64,000 nt of DNA from Desmodesmus armatus (GCA_007449985.2 VIIQ02000028.1:590001-654000), one strand, 5' to 3'; positions 19,028 to 30,764 are shown, counted from the first letter of the stretch. Notes: generated from the sequence alone by a model not told the origin. Translations and numbers: made by a program.

Positions 19028-19620
19028 CTGTCGCTGGCAGTTCACTCGGTGTAATTGGATGCCCAAGATGTGCATTTCATCACATTTCATTCCGAATGCA
19101 TATTGCATCCATTTGGTCCAACTGAACAGTTATATCAACTACAGGCCCGTGTTTTCAACACCCCCCCGGAGGGTTGGGGGGTGCGTGCATCCTTCCCCCC
19201 TCCCCCAGGAGAGGGACCCCCCCTCTGGCGTGCGCTCCCCCCCCTGGGCACCACAATTTCAGGTGCTGGCTGCAGCTAATTCGCCATGTTGATATAACGT
19301 GCATCTGCACGCCATGTTAATTAACGTGCATCTGCACAACAAGCTCACTGGCGACGATTGTCACTGTCTAGTGCGCCAATCCAACCGCGGCCAAGCTGCC
19401 TTGCAAGCTCTTGCAGGACGAGTGCCATTCAGTGTTTCATTTTCACTGTCTGCCGCCGCCTTGCTCGCTGCAGTTGACTCACACAACTTGCATCTGCTAC
19501 GTTGGCACTGGTTGTTGCTATCTGAACATATCTCTTGAGATACGTCAAATTCACAGCATCCAAGCCTTGGCAGCAATTGAATTGAAGGTGTTGTGGCGAT
19601 CACGTGCAGCTCCAGTATTT
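19028..19620. repeat. Diverged tandem duplication, unit B
   Basis: Matches unit A from GCTGTCGCTGGCAGTTCACTC through the C-rich block (19158-19250) and CGCCAATCCAACCGCGGCCA (19374) to the TTGAAGGTGTTGTGGCGATCAC tail. It lacks about 350 bp of the middle of unit A. Confidence 0.8.
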
Positions 19621-20128
19621 TCTAACGATGGCGCTTGTCCATTTGCACCAATATCACCAGTGTCACTATGCATATGTACCCATGCAATACTGTGCTGACC
19701 ACTACAGTTTCTTGCCACGTCGGACTGCAAGGCCCCGTGCAAGAACGCTACTACAGCCATGTTTTCAGTGTAATTCACATCTCACAAGGATGCATTGGGC
19801 GTCTGGCTGCTGGATTGCGATTTTAAGGGTGCGGTCAACGATGCTCGCCGTGAGGGACTTGCACATTTTAAAGTTCCATTGTGCTGATTTAGCTGTTAAC
19901 CGACTTATGATTGCGTCTTCTTGCAGAGAGGCTGGCGCTGTGCTTGTTTTGTGCAAACGCGTTGACCTCCGATTCCCTGCTGTCTTCACTTCCTCCTCTG
20001 TCCGTGCACCGCTGTGCGTTTCGAACAATATGAGACTTATAGGCGTCTTTAAGCCTGAATCTGTCGCTGATCATTTGTATTTTCTCTCATTCTAACAGTT
20101 AAAAGAGCCCCTTCGGAGCAACGGTAAT

Positions 20129-20151
20129 CCCGGAACTCTTCGAGTTCCGGG
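20129..20151. promoter_or_regulatory. Perfect hairpin upstream of the mTERF-like start codon
   Basis: CCCGGAACTC, TTC loop, GAGTTCCGGG: 10-bp perfect arms about 70 bp before the ATG at 20223, so probably in the 5' UTR or core promoter. Any function is unknown. Confidence 0.7.
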
Positions 20152-20222
20152 TATTGAGTAGTTCGAGTACGAAGTTGTAGTGCAGTGCGCGAGTGCAACT
20201 GACTGGATCTCTCCTGGCACAG

Positions 20223-22369
20223 ATGCAAGCATCTATTCTTCCTGCTTCGCAAGGCCTCTGCCGGTTCCAGAGCATGCTACGACCCAGCTGTCAGTGCCAA
20301 TGTAGCACCTCGTTTGCAGCACCGATCAGGCCTTCTGCATCGTCTCGGTCTGGGGTGACAGTGCACAGCAGCAGCAGTGGCAACAGCTCAACTCGTAGCA
20401 GCTCAGAGCAGCCTGCTCAGGCTGTGATAGCGCAAACTGATGCTATTCAGCAGCCTCAGTCCAGCTTGCAGCAACAGCAGCGCAGAAAAGCGCCCAGCAG
20501 AAGCAAAGGCCAGCCCAAGCTGCCTGGCAAGGAATGGGATTACAAGTACAAGTGGCAGACCTGCCCTTCTGTGTGTGCAGCGGGCGACGAGCGCTGTTAC
20601 AAGTTCGAGGCGTTGATACAGAACGTGCTCAGCTACCCTTACATGCCCCCCAAGATCTGCAGATACCTGCCGAGTCTCAGCGCAGACCTCAACAGCATGA
20701 CAGCACTAGTCGAGCAGATGGCGTCGCACTTTGGCAAGGAGCTGACGCTACTGTACATCGCGAAGTGGCCATTACTGCTGGAGTTGGACTTCAGCACACT
20801 CCTGCAGGTAAGGATTTGTGCATGCATGCATGTTGTCATGCGTGCCATCACTGCCAACTGCCATGCAGCAGTTGTAGTCGTAGCAGTGAAGTGCGCAGCG
20901 CTGTCTGCTCAACGCAAACTGCGGCAGCTGGGCATCTGTATGCATCATCACAGCAGCATGAACCCAGACAGCAGTACACAGGCCTCACCCGCCACCACAA
21001 CCAGGACTCCTTGGAGTTGTTGTTGCTCTCGGCACTGCCGCAGCAGTACAGGGCTGCCAGCAAACATTGGTGCTTGCGATTCTGCGGATGCGCATCCTGT
21101 CCAAGTATCAAACGTGTATGTTGACCAAAGGTGGCCACTGTTTGCGCTGTGGCGATCCCAAAATCTTTCCCGCCAATTTTGCAGCGCATCAAGTCCTTCA
21201 GGGAGCTGTTTGGTGTGCTGGACTCCGACGTGCCCATGATGCTGCGCAAGTTCCCTGGCCTGGTTGTCCTGCAGCCCCAGGAGCTGCGGGCACGCTATGA
21301 CAACCTGCGGGAGCTCACACGCTTCAACAATCAGGAGGTGTGTGACATGTGTGAGATGTGTGTGACGTGTGAGAGTGTGGAAGAGGGCAGGGAACGCGAT
21401 GCGCAGGCAGCAGGAGCTATGCCTACAGCGAGGGGTGCATGTTGGTGGGCATAGGAATTGCGTGATGGGTTGCGGTTGCCGGGCTGTCCCTACACGTCAA
21501 CATTTGAACTACCTCTCACCCAAGCCTTGCCCCCCATGTGTCGCTCGTATTCGCAGATGCGTGCGTTTGTGCTGAAGTTCCCCCTAGCCTTCAGCTACCG
21601 CACCGACATCGTGCGCGCCTCCATCGAGCGCTTCCAGGCGCTGTGCTTCACACGTGATGGCTGGGCGCGGGAGTACCAGCTGGCCATGACACCCAGCCTC
21701 ATGGCTTACTTCCTCAAGGATGCGGGGGACCAGCTGCTGCGCTTTGAGTACCTGGCATCTACTGGTAAGTGGAGTGTGCAGTGGCCAACATGCAACTGCT
21801 GTGCTGTGCTGTTGAGTTTGTGACACCCACTGGTGAGTGGAGTGTTCACTGGCCGGCCTGCGAATGCTGTGCTGTGGAGTTTCTGGCATCCATGGGGGAG
21901 TGAATAGTCAGCATGAGGGCTGGGTGCACTTGCGCAACCTCGGAACAGTCAGCAGCCTTCGGTGCTGACCTGTGATCACGTCACTTAGTAACCGTTTGTG
22001 CCGCGGCTGCTGCTGCTGCGGGGGGGTGTTACTTCTGCAGGTGAGCGGCTGGAGTGGACGCTGCGGGACGTGATGAAGCCAGCCGACAAAACATTCCGGG
22101 CGAAGACCAAGAACTTCATGGTGTGGGAGCAGCGTGTGAATGCGCGCAGGGCCCAGCAGCGGGCCGCTGCCAGGGCTGCTTGGGACCAGCAGGAGTCTGA
22201 TGCCATCAAGGCAGCACTGATGGCGGGAGATGATGACGGACAGCAGCAAGCAGCAGGGGCGGCTGGGGGAGTGCAGTGGCAGCAGCAGGCACAGCCAGGC
22301 CAGCAGCAGCAGCAGCAGCCGCCTCAGCAGCAGCAGCAGCAGCCGCCGCAGCAGCAGTTTGGGCGGTGA
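20223..22369 (+). CDS. mTERF-family organellar protein, 4 exons
   Basis: Mitochondrial transcription termination factor-like protein, expected to bind organellar nucleic acid in plastid or mitochondrion. Exons: 20223-20807, 21185-21337, 21557-21764, 22041-22369; the total is 1275 nt (424 aa) and phases agree. Residues 1-90 are Ser/Gln/Arg-rich with few acidic residues, like an organelle transit peptide. Degenerate mTERF helical repeats follow: YIAKWPLLLELDFSTLLQ, then a unit with LRKFPGLVVLQPQELRAR, then MRAFVLKFPLAFSYR, each with the proline-containing pattern of the family. The C-terminus, from about residue 385, is a Q/A-rich tail. The ATG at 20223 is the first in frame. A TGTAA motif lies about 255 nt after the stop. 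No duplicated gene neighbours suggest a specific target. Confidence 0.8.
21743..21900 (+). repeat. Tandem repeat straddling the exon 3/intron 3 boundary of the mTERF gene
   Basis: The end of exon 3 plus its donor (TTGAGTACCTGGCATCTACTG|GTAAGTGGAGTG) is followed at about 68 bp by TTGAGTTTGTGACACCCACTGGTGAGTGGAGTG, and at about 63 bp more by TGGAGTTTCTGGCATCCATGGGGGAGTG. The second copy keeps a GT donor; the third has lost it. Confidence 0.85.
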
Positions 22370-22479
22370 TGGCAGCAGCGTCGCTGTCATCGCTCCAGCT
22401 TTGTTTGGGAGGGGAGGGGCGCAGCAGTTGTGTGTTGCAGTCGGACTGATGGTGGCCTGTGGTCACAGAACATGGGCTG

Positions 22480-22640
22480 ATCGTTTGGATACATCAAGCT
22501 TTTGCTGCAAGGCAGTATGCTTGGGAAGTGCCTAGGCCTGCACAGGTCATGTGTGGACTGCCAGGCCTGCTGGTGGTGGTGTGTGCTGATGGCCTGCAGC
22601 GGGACAGCTTGTCACAAGCATACCTTTGTAACAACAGGAA
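22480..22640. repeat. Dispersed repeat D, copy 1
   Basis: Lies in the mTERF 3' flank. The core, GCCTGCACAGG...GACTGCCAGGCCTGCTG...GGACAGCTTGTCA, recurs at 26690-26940 and 40020-40330. No coding capacity. Confidence 0.65.
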
Positions 22641-24856
22641 GACGGCCAGTGTCTACCTTTGAGACCCCCCATGCCCTTGAATATGCCCCCCTGTGGGGGC
22701 TCTGCAAATGTTGCTGTCCAGCAGATCCAGCCTGTACTAGGCTTGATGGGGCTGCTGGACTCACAGCTTTGGTCTGGACGCCTTAAGGGAGAAGCTTCTA
22801 TTGTACTGTGAGGTTGAAGCTTCTATTGTACTGTGAGGTTGCTTTGTTAGGCTTTCGTTGCCTGGGGTGGCGGTGGGGGACCCAGTGCTAGTTACATTGT
22901 GTTCTGTGTTCCCATCTTTGTGTGTTCCCAGTGTCTCCACAGGAAATCTTGCTACCTCCCCGGTTCCGGGCACTGTCTCACAGATCCAGCCTGTTTCGGT
23001 TGACAGGCACTCCGCAGCCGAAATTGACGCCAGCAGACCACTGGATGCTTCAGCATGCTTTCATAGTGTTGAGTGGTGTGTTTTGCTGAGTGGCATTGCA
23101 ATGGTGTTGCTTGCGGTGTTTTTGGCGGTCGAGGTTCTTGGCTGTTGCAACCCTTTCAGGCCCTCATATGCATGCCCCCTCTATGTTGGCCAACACGATT
23201 CCTTGACAGAGAACAAGTCCTTCGACATGAAGCTGGCAACCTTTCATGTTTTCGTCTCGAGACAGCCTTTTCGGTCTCGACAGCCTTTGGACGGAGCTAA
23301 CAACCAGCTCAATCTGGGCTCAGCTTCACGATGCAGCTCGTTTCCAGTGCCATCAGGGCCTCCTCACTTTGGAGTGTTGCGCGATATCGTTGTGCATTGT
23401 TGTGCCTCAGGTCCCTTCCGCGAGAACAGTGTTCAACACAGGCAAGCGACAGACTCAGCAGCTGCCAGTATGCTTCTCCAGCTTCGTGTTTCTTGGTTCT
23501 CTTCACGCGGCTCCCCCATAGGAGCTATTGGGGGCACTCTGGCAACACCACCACCTCCATGGGCAGAGTGCTCAGCAACATGCTGTGGCGTTGTCGGATG
23601 CCCCACCGCATGCAGCAGCTGGACTGAACAAGGCCTTTTTGCACAATCAGGTGAGCTGCACGAGCTTACGGGGTGTCTTGGGCAACAACAACAACAGCAG
23701 CAGCACAGTGGCCATCCCCAGCCTTGCCTAGCCTGCACTAGCAACAGAAGCAGCCCAAGCGGGCTGAAAGGTATGTCAGCTATTCCTCCTCTGTGTAGAA
23801 ACTGCAGCATGCAGCAGCAGCGGTTTTGACTGCTTGCAGCTGCCACTGTTCTTTTCTGACACACTGCATTGCTGCTGCTGCTTGCCGCAGGCCGTCCTGC
23901 CCTCCACACACAGCCCTGCTGTTGTGGTGGTGCTGTGCGCCCAGTCCCACTGCACACACGTTTGCGACCTGTCTGACGTCAGCGTCTATGACTTGTTGCA
24001 GGCTCGGGTCTGGATCCGTTCAGGCCCGGCCGCGTGTATCGCCAGCTGCCGTGCTCACGCACAACAGGCAGTCTGCCAGCACCACAGGGTGTCTGGGTGG
24101 GACTACAGAGCGCTGCCTTTTGCCGTGCATTGTCCCCCCTGATGTAAGCAGGGGGGAGCCCAGGGGTCCGTGGAGCCGGTTTCCTTGGCCTGTGTCACAG
24201 TGTTCTACTGTGATGCTTGACCGACGGAAGTAAGTCCGGGCCACCCGCTCTGGTGCCCACATATGGCAAAGGTCTACCGGCTTGACAGCTGACAATACAC
24301 CCGAGACCTGTGCACCCGTGCCCACATGCACGCACGTAGCGTTTTTCAGGCCTGGATCCGTCCAGGCCTGCGCTCGTGTATCGCCAGCTGCCGGTGTTCT
24401 GCCTTGGCAGCCCGGCAGTCTGCCAGCGCCTCAGCTCAGTTTCGCTGTTCGGCGGTTGCTGGTGTGGGACTCGAGTGGTGCTGCCTTTTGCCGTGCATTG
24501 TCGCCCTGGCGGGTAAGCAGGGAGCGAGGCCAGGTGCTGTGGGGCTGGTCCTAGGCCTTTGGGCCTTTGTAAATCCGGTTACCCCGCCCTGTGTACCACA
24601 TGTGGCAAAGGTCTACCCTTCCTGACATCCTGGTTCATCAACATACCTCTCTACGCACACCATCATGACTACCCTGTGCACCCGTGCCCACATGCACGCA
24701 CGGAGCGTTTTACAGGCCTGGATCCGTCCAGGCCTGCGCACGTGTATTGCCAGCTGCCGGTGTCCTGCCTTTGTGCGGCCCGGCAGTCTGCTAGCGCCTC
24801 CGTTCAGTTCAGCTGTTCGGCGGTTGCTGGTGTGGGACCCGAGTGGTGCTGCCTTT

Positions 24857-25821
24857 TTTTTGGGGAAGAAAATGTTACACGCAGACACATTCGCCACACA
24901 TCAATGGCATTGCCTGCCAGGGTTGAACCGGTTGAAACACTAAGGTGGGGAAAAACCCCGATCCCCGTCAGTGGTTTGCACCACCTACACCAGATAGTAG
25001 CCTGATTCAAAGCAAGACAGCAAAGGAGACTTCATTGACATCCTGAGGCAACACGACAACCTTGTACAGAAGTGGGAAGCAAACAGCTAGGATCCAGCAT
25101 GCAGCAGCACCAAGAAATACCCCTTGTCAGGTCAGATGCCCAAAGTCAGCCCAAGAAGGCGCGCCCGGCGCACTTTCATCTTGTACAGAGTGTATGCCAA
25201 CGCAGACTGCTCTCCATGTTGAAACACTGATCGCACACATTCAGGGTCGTCCAGTACCACAGCATCAGACAGGGGGAAGGCCGGGCAAGCGGCGCGCAAA
25301 TCATCGTAAACAGGGCACTCCAACAGGAAGTGCTTCAAGTCTTCCACATTACGACTAGTTCTTGTCCTTGCCAGTACAGCTTGGCGGTGGGCCAGGGTAG
25401 CATCCTCTCCACAACACACTCGACACAGGCGGTCAGCACGGGGCACAGAGACCCTTCGCTTACGTCCCTGTTCTATTTCAAGGTGGGCTGAACCAATACG
25501 CAACTGGGCAAGGTTACGCGCTACATCAAAGGGCAGGCACAACTTGATATGCGGAGGCGCATCGTCCCTTGAGAAGGGATTGAAGCCAGGATCTAGCGGG
25601 TAGACCCATGCATGATGTGTAAGCTTGTGAATGCCGATAGAAGGGGCGGAACGCGGGTCACCTTGGGTGAGACCTCGCCACCGGGCCCTGAATAGGGCAG
25701 CCAGCGCGGCCTGCACTGCAGACTCCTCCCACCTCTGTTGCATCACCCAGTCAAGCGACTGCTGCCGCCAGTCACCAGCAAGCAACTGCAACGAGCACAT
25801 AGTTTGCAGGAAACAAGAGGA
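24857..25821 (-). mobile_element. 5'-truncated non-LTR retrotransposon (LINE), copy 1
   Basis: On the minus strand, 25821 down to the stop at 25132 encodes the C-terminal end of a LINE ORF2-type protein: LRIGSAHLEIEQGRKRR, then the zinc-knuckle-like CRVC...HFLLECPVYDDLR. A 3' UTR of about 270 bp follows and ends CTTCCCC plus a short A run (T run on the plus strand). It is inserted in a module B monomer: intact monomers read GTGCTGCCTTTTGCCGTGC, here split at CTTTT with CTTTT on both sides, consistent with a 5-bp target duplication. The reverse transcriptase domain is missing, so it is a dead fragment. Confidence 0.85.
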
Positions 25822-26123
25822 CTTTTGCCGTGCATTGTCCTCCCTGTTTGGTAAGCAGGGGTGAGCGAGGCCAGGTGTTGTGGGCACTGCTTGCAGGCTT
25901 CCGGGCCTGTTTAAATGCAGTGACCCCGCCCTGTGTACCACATGTGGCAAAGGTCTACCCTTGGTGACATCCTGTCAAGCGTGTTGGGCATCTGGGGTTG
26001 CATGTTATGCATGCTTGCTGTGCTCCATCTCTATATCAAAGTCTGCCTGTGAAGGCAGCCCCGGGGGAGCTGTCTGAGGCGTACACCCGTGGCCAATGAG
26101 GGCAGTGCCCGAGGCTCACGTCA

Positions 26124-26209
26124 ACCTGGTAGCTCAAATGGCTCAGAGCGCCCTGCACACGGCTGCTTGCCTGTGCAGGGAGGTGGCGGGTTCGATTACC
26201 GCTCCAGGT
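26124..26209 (+). repeat. tRNA-like SINE module, copy 1
   Basis: 86 bp that fold like a tRNA: ACCTGG/CCAGGT ends, a D-arm/A-box region TAGCTCAAATGGCTCAGAGC, an enlarged anticodon-like stem CCCTGCACA/TGTGCAGGG, and a T-arm/B-box GGCGGGTTCGATTACCGC. The anticodon arm is too long for a working tRNA. It probably carries an internal Pol III promoter. Confidence 0.75.
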
Positions 26210-26310
26210 GTAGCTTTGTGAGGCTGGCTGGGTTCTGGGTCTGCCTTGTGGAGGGGGGGTGCTTGCTTCCAACTGTTGCAGTGGTTTGTGGCTTCTGATC
26301 AAAAAACCCC

Positions 26311-28618
26311 TTGATGCTAACCTTCGACCACTTCCCCCCCAATGAGCGCTGCTGCTGCTGCTGTCTTTCATCACAAGGTCCTAACAGGCAGTGTTTCGTG
26401 TAGTTGAGTGAACTTGCTCTTGGGATTGGATTTTTTAATGGCGGTGCTGCACCAAGGCATATGGGTCACCAGCCTTTTCATGCCATGAAAACAGTGTAGA
26501 CAGTCGACGCAAGTTACAGCCGCAGTGGTGGCAGCAACACAGTGAGGGGAGTGTTTGGGTTAACTGTGATGTGGCTCACCAGCAGCAGCACCATCAGCAG
26601 CAGCAGGCGTACTGTGTGGTGCAATGGTGACAATGGGATGGGTCAGGCTTGGATTGCAGGGGCAGTATGGTGTGTGACTAAGTCAGCTGGTGGCTGGAGC
26701 GTGCACAGGGCATGTGTTGACTGCCAGGTCTGCTGCCGTTGTTTGTCGACAGCATCATGCCGATATGATACCGTTGTTGAATGAGGCATGCGGGCAGTGT
26801 CCTGATGATATTACCCTGCTGCTTGAGGCCGATGGTTGCAGCATGTACTGCTGCTGCAGCACACAAACACAGCGACACCGCCAGCAGCTGCCCGGCAGTG
26901 CGCAGCGCTGGCTATCAACAGCCCTCCCTCATACTTAAGGTTGTACCCTTTTTCTGCGGTTCTCTTTCGTGTCTGTGCACATGTGCTCTGGCCACAAGGC
27001 ATATGGCTTATGTAACTTCAAGCGTGACCACGTCAGGCGTAATACCTCAAGTGTGCTTGTGCATGCAAACACAGTTTGATGTGGCTCTGGCCAATCTGGG
27101 TGGTTGCAGCTGCTATTGTTTGTCCCGTGAAAACGATGCTGGAGGTTGTGCTAGTCCAGTGGACATTTGGCCAAATGCTGCAGCGTAGTTGTGAGGTGGC
27201 ATTATCCGCCCGTTGTTGTGTTGGGAGTTGATCATTGCATAGATTGGTAACAACAGCTGACATTCGGTAAGGCGGAGTCTGTACTGCATACTATGTCACA
27301 TCATTGTGCATAGACGGTAGCACAAATCACAACCTGCATTTTTGCAATGGCACAGTACACCCTGCAATCCGTCCATCCATCGTTTGAACAACACAGCTGA
27401 GACAGGGGGCAACAACCCATTGCACTGGCACGTCAAAGCTAGCGCCAAAGGGGCGCCCTCCTACATCAGTTGATGGTCAGAAGTCCCCGGGTTGAACCTG
27501 TGACAGGACTCTACCAGGCTTGTGCTGTGTCCCCAACTCTCAATCAACAAATTGTGCAGAAAGTCAGCAAGCAGACCCTTCCTGGGTTCTGGAATGTATG
27601 CTTGGAATGTATGCTGATTCTGGAATGCTGAATCCGAGAGGCCCTTTCCCAACTGACGTGATCAAGCATGACGCTTGAATCCAAGGAATACAAGCTGTGA
27701 TCTCAAAGAAAACGATCCCTGTGGGGGCGGCTCACCAGACTGCTGCACGCCACGCTGCAGTGCGCTTCAAAGCAGCCACACATGGGTGCAAGGCGAATCT
27801 CTCAATGTGTGGGGGGCTGTTTGTGGGTGGCAATGCTATTGCAATTGTCACTGCCCCCAGCCTGTCATAGTGTCCTAGTGCACTCCCACCGCAACATCAA
27901 TGACAGGCACTGTCAGGAACATGCGCATAGGTCTGGCTCCCTGCACTTGCCGCTGGCAATTATGCTGTTCAGATGGCTATCAAGATGGTGACCCTCCAAA
28001 TCCCTTTCTTGGACAGTATGTCGAAGCTTGAACAGGCCCCTACGATGGTGACCTTGCGGCATCCTACCATTGGATGGATGAGTGATCAGTCATGACAGGG
28101 CCCCTTTGGTAGGGTGAGCCTCAGTGCAGTGCAGGGTGAGCGCATTGAGCCTCAATGCTGAGCATTCTTGGATGCTGAGCATTGTTGGTTGCTGTGTGAG
28201 ACCGTGCTGGAGGCTGTGGTGGTGCAAAGTGGATACATGGCGTGCTGTGGACTGTCGACAGACACAGCTTTCCGACAGTCATCCACTGGCTGGTGGCCAA
28301 GCACACCTGCAGCTGTCACTACTGCATGCATCAAGTCACATGACGGTCATGTGCGGTCTTGCTGGGGTTGTTCTCATGGTTCTTCTTTTTGTGTGCGTCT
28401 GAACCCGCCATGATCAAAGAGTTATACGATTCCCACTGTTGATGCTGTCTTGGGCGTGCCTGGTGTCTTTCCTGGTCCCCTGTGAGCCGGGGACTCAGCC
28501 TGAGTCAGGCCCCCTTGCGGGTTGCTCGGCTTTTGTGCTGAGCCCATAAGTGTAACAGGAACGTTAACGGTAACAAATGGGAAAGCACTGTTGCTATTTG
28601 CGACAGGCACCATGGCCA
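26311..28618. other. Repeat-rich spacer without a supported gene
   Basis: Contains dispersed repeat D copy 2 (26690-26940), local direct repeats of TTCTGGAATGTATGC at about 27585-27635, and GCTGAGCATTCTTGGATGCTGAGCATTG near 28158. No exon chain or family resemblance was found. Confidence 0.45.
26690..26940. repeat. Dispersed repeat D, copy 2
   Basis: Shares GTGCACAGG...TGACTGCCAGGTCTGCTG...GGCCGATGGTTGCAGCATGT and CAGCGACACCGCCAGCAGCTGCC with the copy at 40020-40330, in the same order. Confidence 0.65.
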
Positions 28619-28623
28619 ACAAT

Positions 28624-29077
28624 GGGGAAGAAAATGTTACACGCAGACACATTCGCCACACATCAATGGCATTGCCTGCCAGGGTTGGACCAATTGAAAC
28701 ACTAAGGTGGGGAAAAACCCCGATCCCCGTCAGTGGTTTGCACCACCTACACCACATAGTATCCTGATTCAAAGCAAGACAACAAGGAGCCTTCATTGAC
28801 ATCCTGAGGCAACACGTCAATCGCTTACGGAAGTGGGGAGTAAGCAGCTAGGATCCAGCAGGCAGCAGCACCAAGAAATACCCCTTGTCAGGTCAGATAC
28901 CCAAAGTCAGCCCAAGAAGGCGCGCCGGGCGCACTTTCATCTTGTACAGAGTGTATGCCAACGCAGACTGCTCTCCATGTTGAAACACTGATCGCACACA
29001 TACAGGGTCGTCCAGTACCACAGCATCAGACAGGGGGAAGGTCGGGCAAGCGGCGCGCAAATCATCGTCAACAGGGT
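28624..29077 (-). mobile_element. 5'-truncated non-LTR retrotransposon (LINE), copy 2
   Basis: Nearly identical to positions 24862-25312 of copy 1: the same 3' UTR and the last part of the ORF, with stop at 28893. It is flanked by the perfect 5-bp duplication ACAAT (28619-28623 and 29078-29082). The 5' end is cut inside the coding region, as usual for target-primed reverse transcription. Confidence 0.9.
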
Positions 29078-29082
29078 ACAAT

Positions 29083-30764
29083 GCTGTACTGCACCTCAGA
29101 AGCTCGAAAAGTGGCTCACTGCTTATGCACCAGGTCATGGCCCAAGGGCACTGCAGTCACACTTGTGCTCATCACTCAATAACCATAACACCGTAACGCA
29201 TATGCCGTGTCACAAGTGCCCAGCAGTGGCCTTGCAGGGCCGCTGGAGCACCCAATTTTTGTGGCCAAGACCCCCTCTCTTGGTTTGGTCAGTGACTGGG
29301 AGTTCCTAGTATCATGACTCTGACACCAGCACAAGGACTCTCACATTAGTGCTGGCCAGTGCCACTGCTCAGTGAGCTGTACCCCCCTCATTCCCAACCT
29401 CGTGAACCTCGTAAACCTATTCAAACTGCACCCCCTTCCCCCTTGGTCAGCCAGCACTCCCCATCGGCACTGTCACCACCTGTGCTGTGTACGTCCCAAA
29501 TGTTCATGCACACAGTGAGGGTCACAACCCTGCACAGCACTGTACACTGTACACTGCTCAGCAGTGGCGGCCATACTGCTACAGCATAACACACTGCAGT
29601 GCCTGCAACAGGCTGCTGCCCCAAGGCAGAGACACGTTTCATTTGGAGTTCAAATGTCACTGGGCTGGCAGCCCCTAATCATCACAGTTAGCTGACGGCA
29701 CCAGGGTATCGATCCAAACAATCAACAGCTGAACAGGCTGCTGAAGTCGCAGGACAGCAGCAGTTGCTCACTTTCAATGCATTGCTGGACTTTGCGGCCA
29801 AGTGCAAATCCCAAAACAGTAGTCCCGTTCAACAAACCCACGCCGATCTGCACTGAGGGGCACGGTGCCCTGCCCGCCAGCTGGCCTACCAACATTGAGC
29901 TCAGCTGCCCGACTGGAACTGCGTTGTGGCGCCCGCCAAAAATGCCAAACACAGGTTCACCATCAGCTGCTGCAGTTCTTGTCGAGGCACTGCCATTGTG
30001 CCTTTCACCCCGCCGCACAGGCAGGTAGCAATTGTGTTGTGCAAAGGTACTTTGTATGCAGCAAACAGGCGGCACATGCCTGACAAACCAGCGCCTGCTA
30101 GCATCCAAAACGTAAACGATGAGAGCTGCAACCTACTATGTGCGGCACTTCTCAACGACCACAAGGACAAAACCTTCATGGCGGCAATGCTGGCCATGCG
30201 CGCCATGTGCTGCGCTGCAGGGCTGCCAAGAGATAACAACTTCAATGATAGATATTGTGCCTTTCAGTGTGTGCAGCAGCAACACAATCACAATCATTGT
30301 GACCGTGCCTGGTGTGTGTGCGTTCAGCAAGCTGCAGTGCTGTGCACAGCAGCAGGCAACTGTCATGCCTCCATCCACACATGACGATATTGACAGCCGT
30401 AGCCTGAGCAAAGCAGGTTAGTGCATTCAGCCAAGATAAATGGGCGCAGTCACGTTCACAATCACATCCTTGGGCTTTCGACAGCATCCGGTGACGTCTT
30501 GAAGTCACGTAGTACAACAGAACTCTTCAGCCCTTGGTACCATGATGATGTGTCAAATACGATAGCAGCATGCTAAAGACAGGTCACATTGATGAATTCT
30601 CACTGAATGCTTGCATTGCATGCAGGCAACATACACATGCATACGAGACCACAGCTGGTGCCAATGAACAGCAACTCTGCCAAAATACCTACAAAGCACG
30701 GTTGCTGAAGATAGCAGACCAGCAGGATCACCAGCATGCCCATACACCAGCATCACAAGCAGGC
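29083..30764. other. Spacer with a possible decayed coding remnant
   Basis: Around 29740-30250 the plus strand has frame pieces that look more protein-like than their surroundings (FNALLDFAAKCKSQ; then in another frame DESCNLLCAALLNDHKDKTF), broken by a stop and a frame change. I cannot assign a family. The rest shows nothing recognisable. The 30500-30764 part is probably 3' UTR of the next gene on the minus strand. Confidence 0.3.

Larger units (their letters stand above)
22985..26310 (+). repeat. Composite dispersed repeat, copy 1 (interrupted by a retrotransposon)
   Basis: Three modules in order. Module A (about 22985-24300) starts TTTCGGTTGACAGGCACTCCGCAGCCG and contains AGGTTCTTGGCTGTTGCAACCC. 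Module B is tandem monomers of about 340 bp: one intact at about 24303-24625 and one from 24675, split by an inserted element and resuming at about 25822. Module C is a tRNA-like terminal unit (26124-26209) with a conserved tail ending near TCTGATCAAAA. The same order occurs at 34830-36676 and 46150-48093. Open frames differ between copies, so the element appears non-coding, though module A has exon-like pieces. Confidence 0.8.

Noticed and set aside
25132..25950. Reading the 272-codon minus frame as an intact gene
   Set aside because: Its first about 40 codons come from the interrupted repeat monomer; only the part below 25822 is retrotransposon, and the reverse transcriptase domain is absent.
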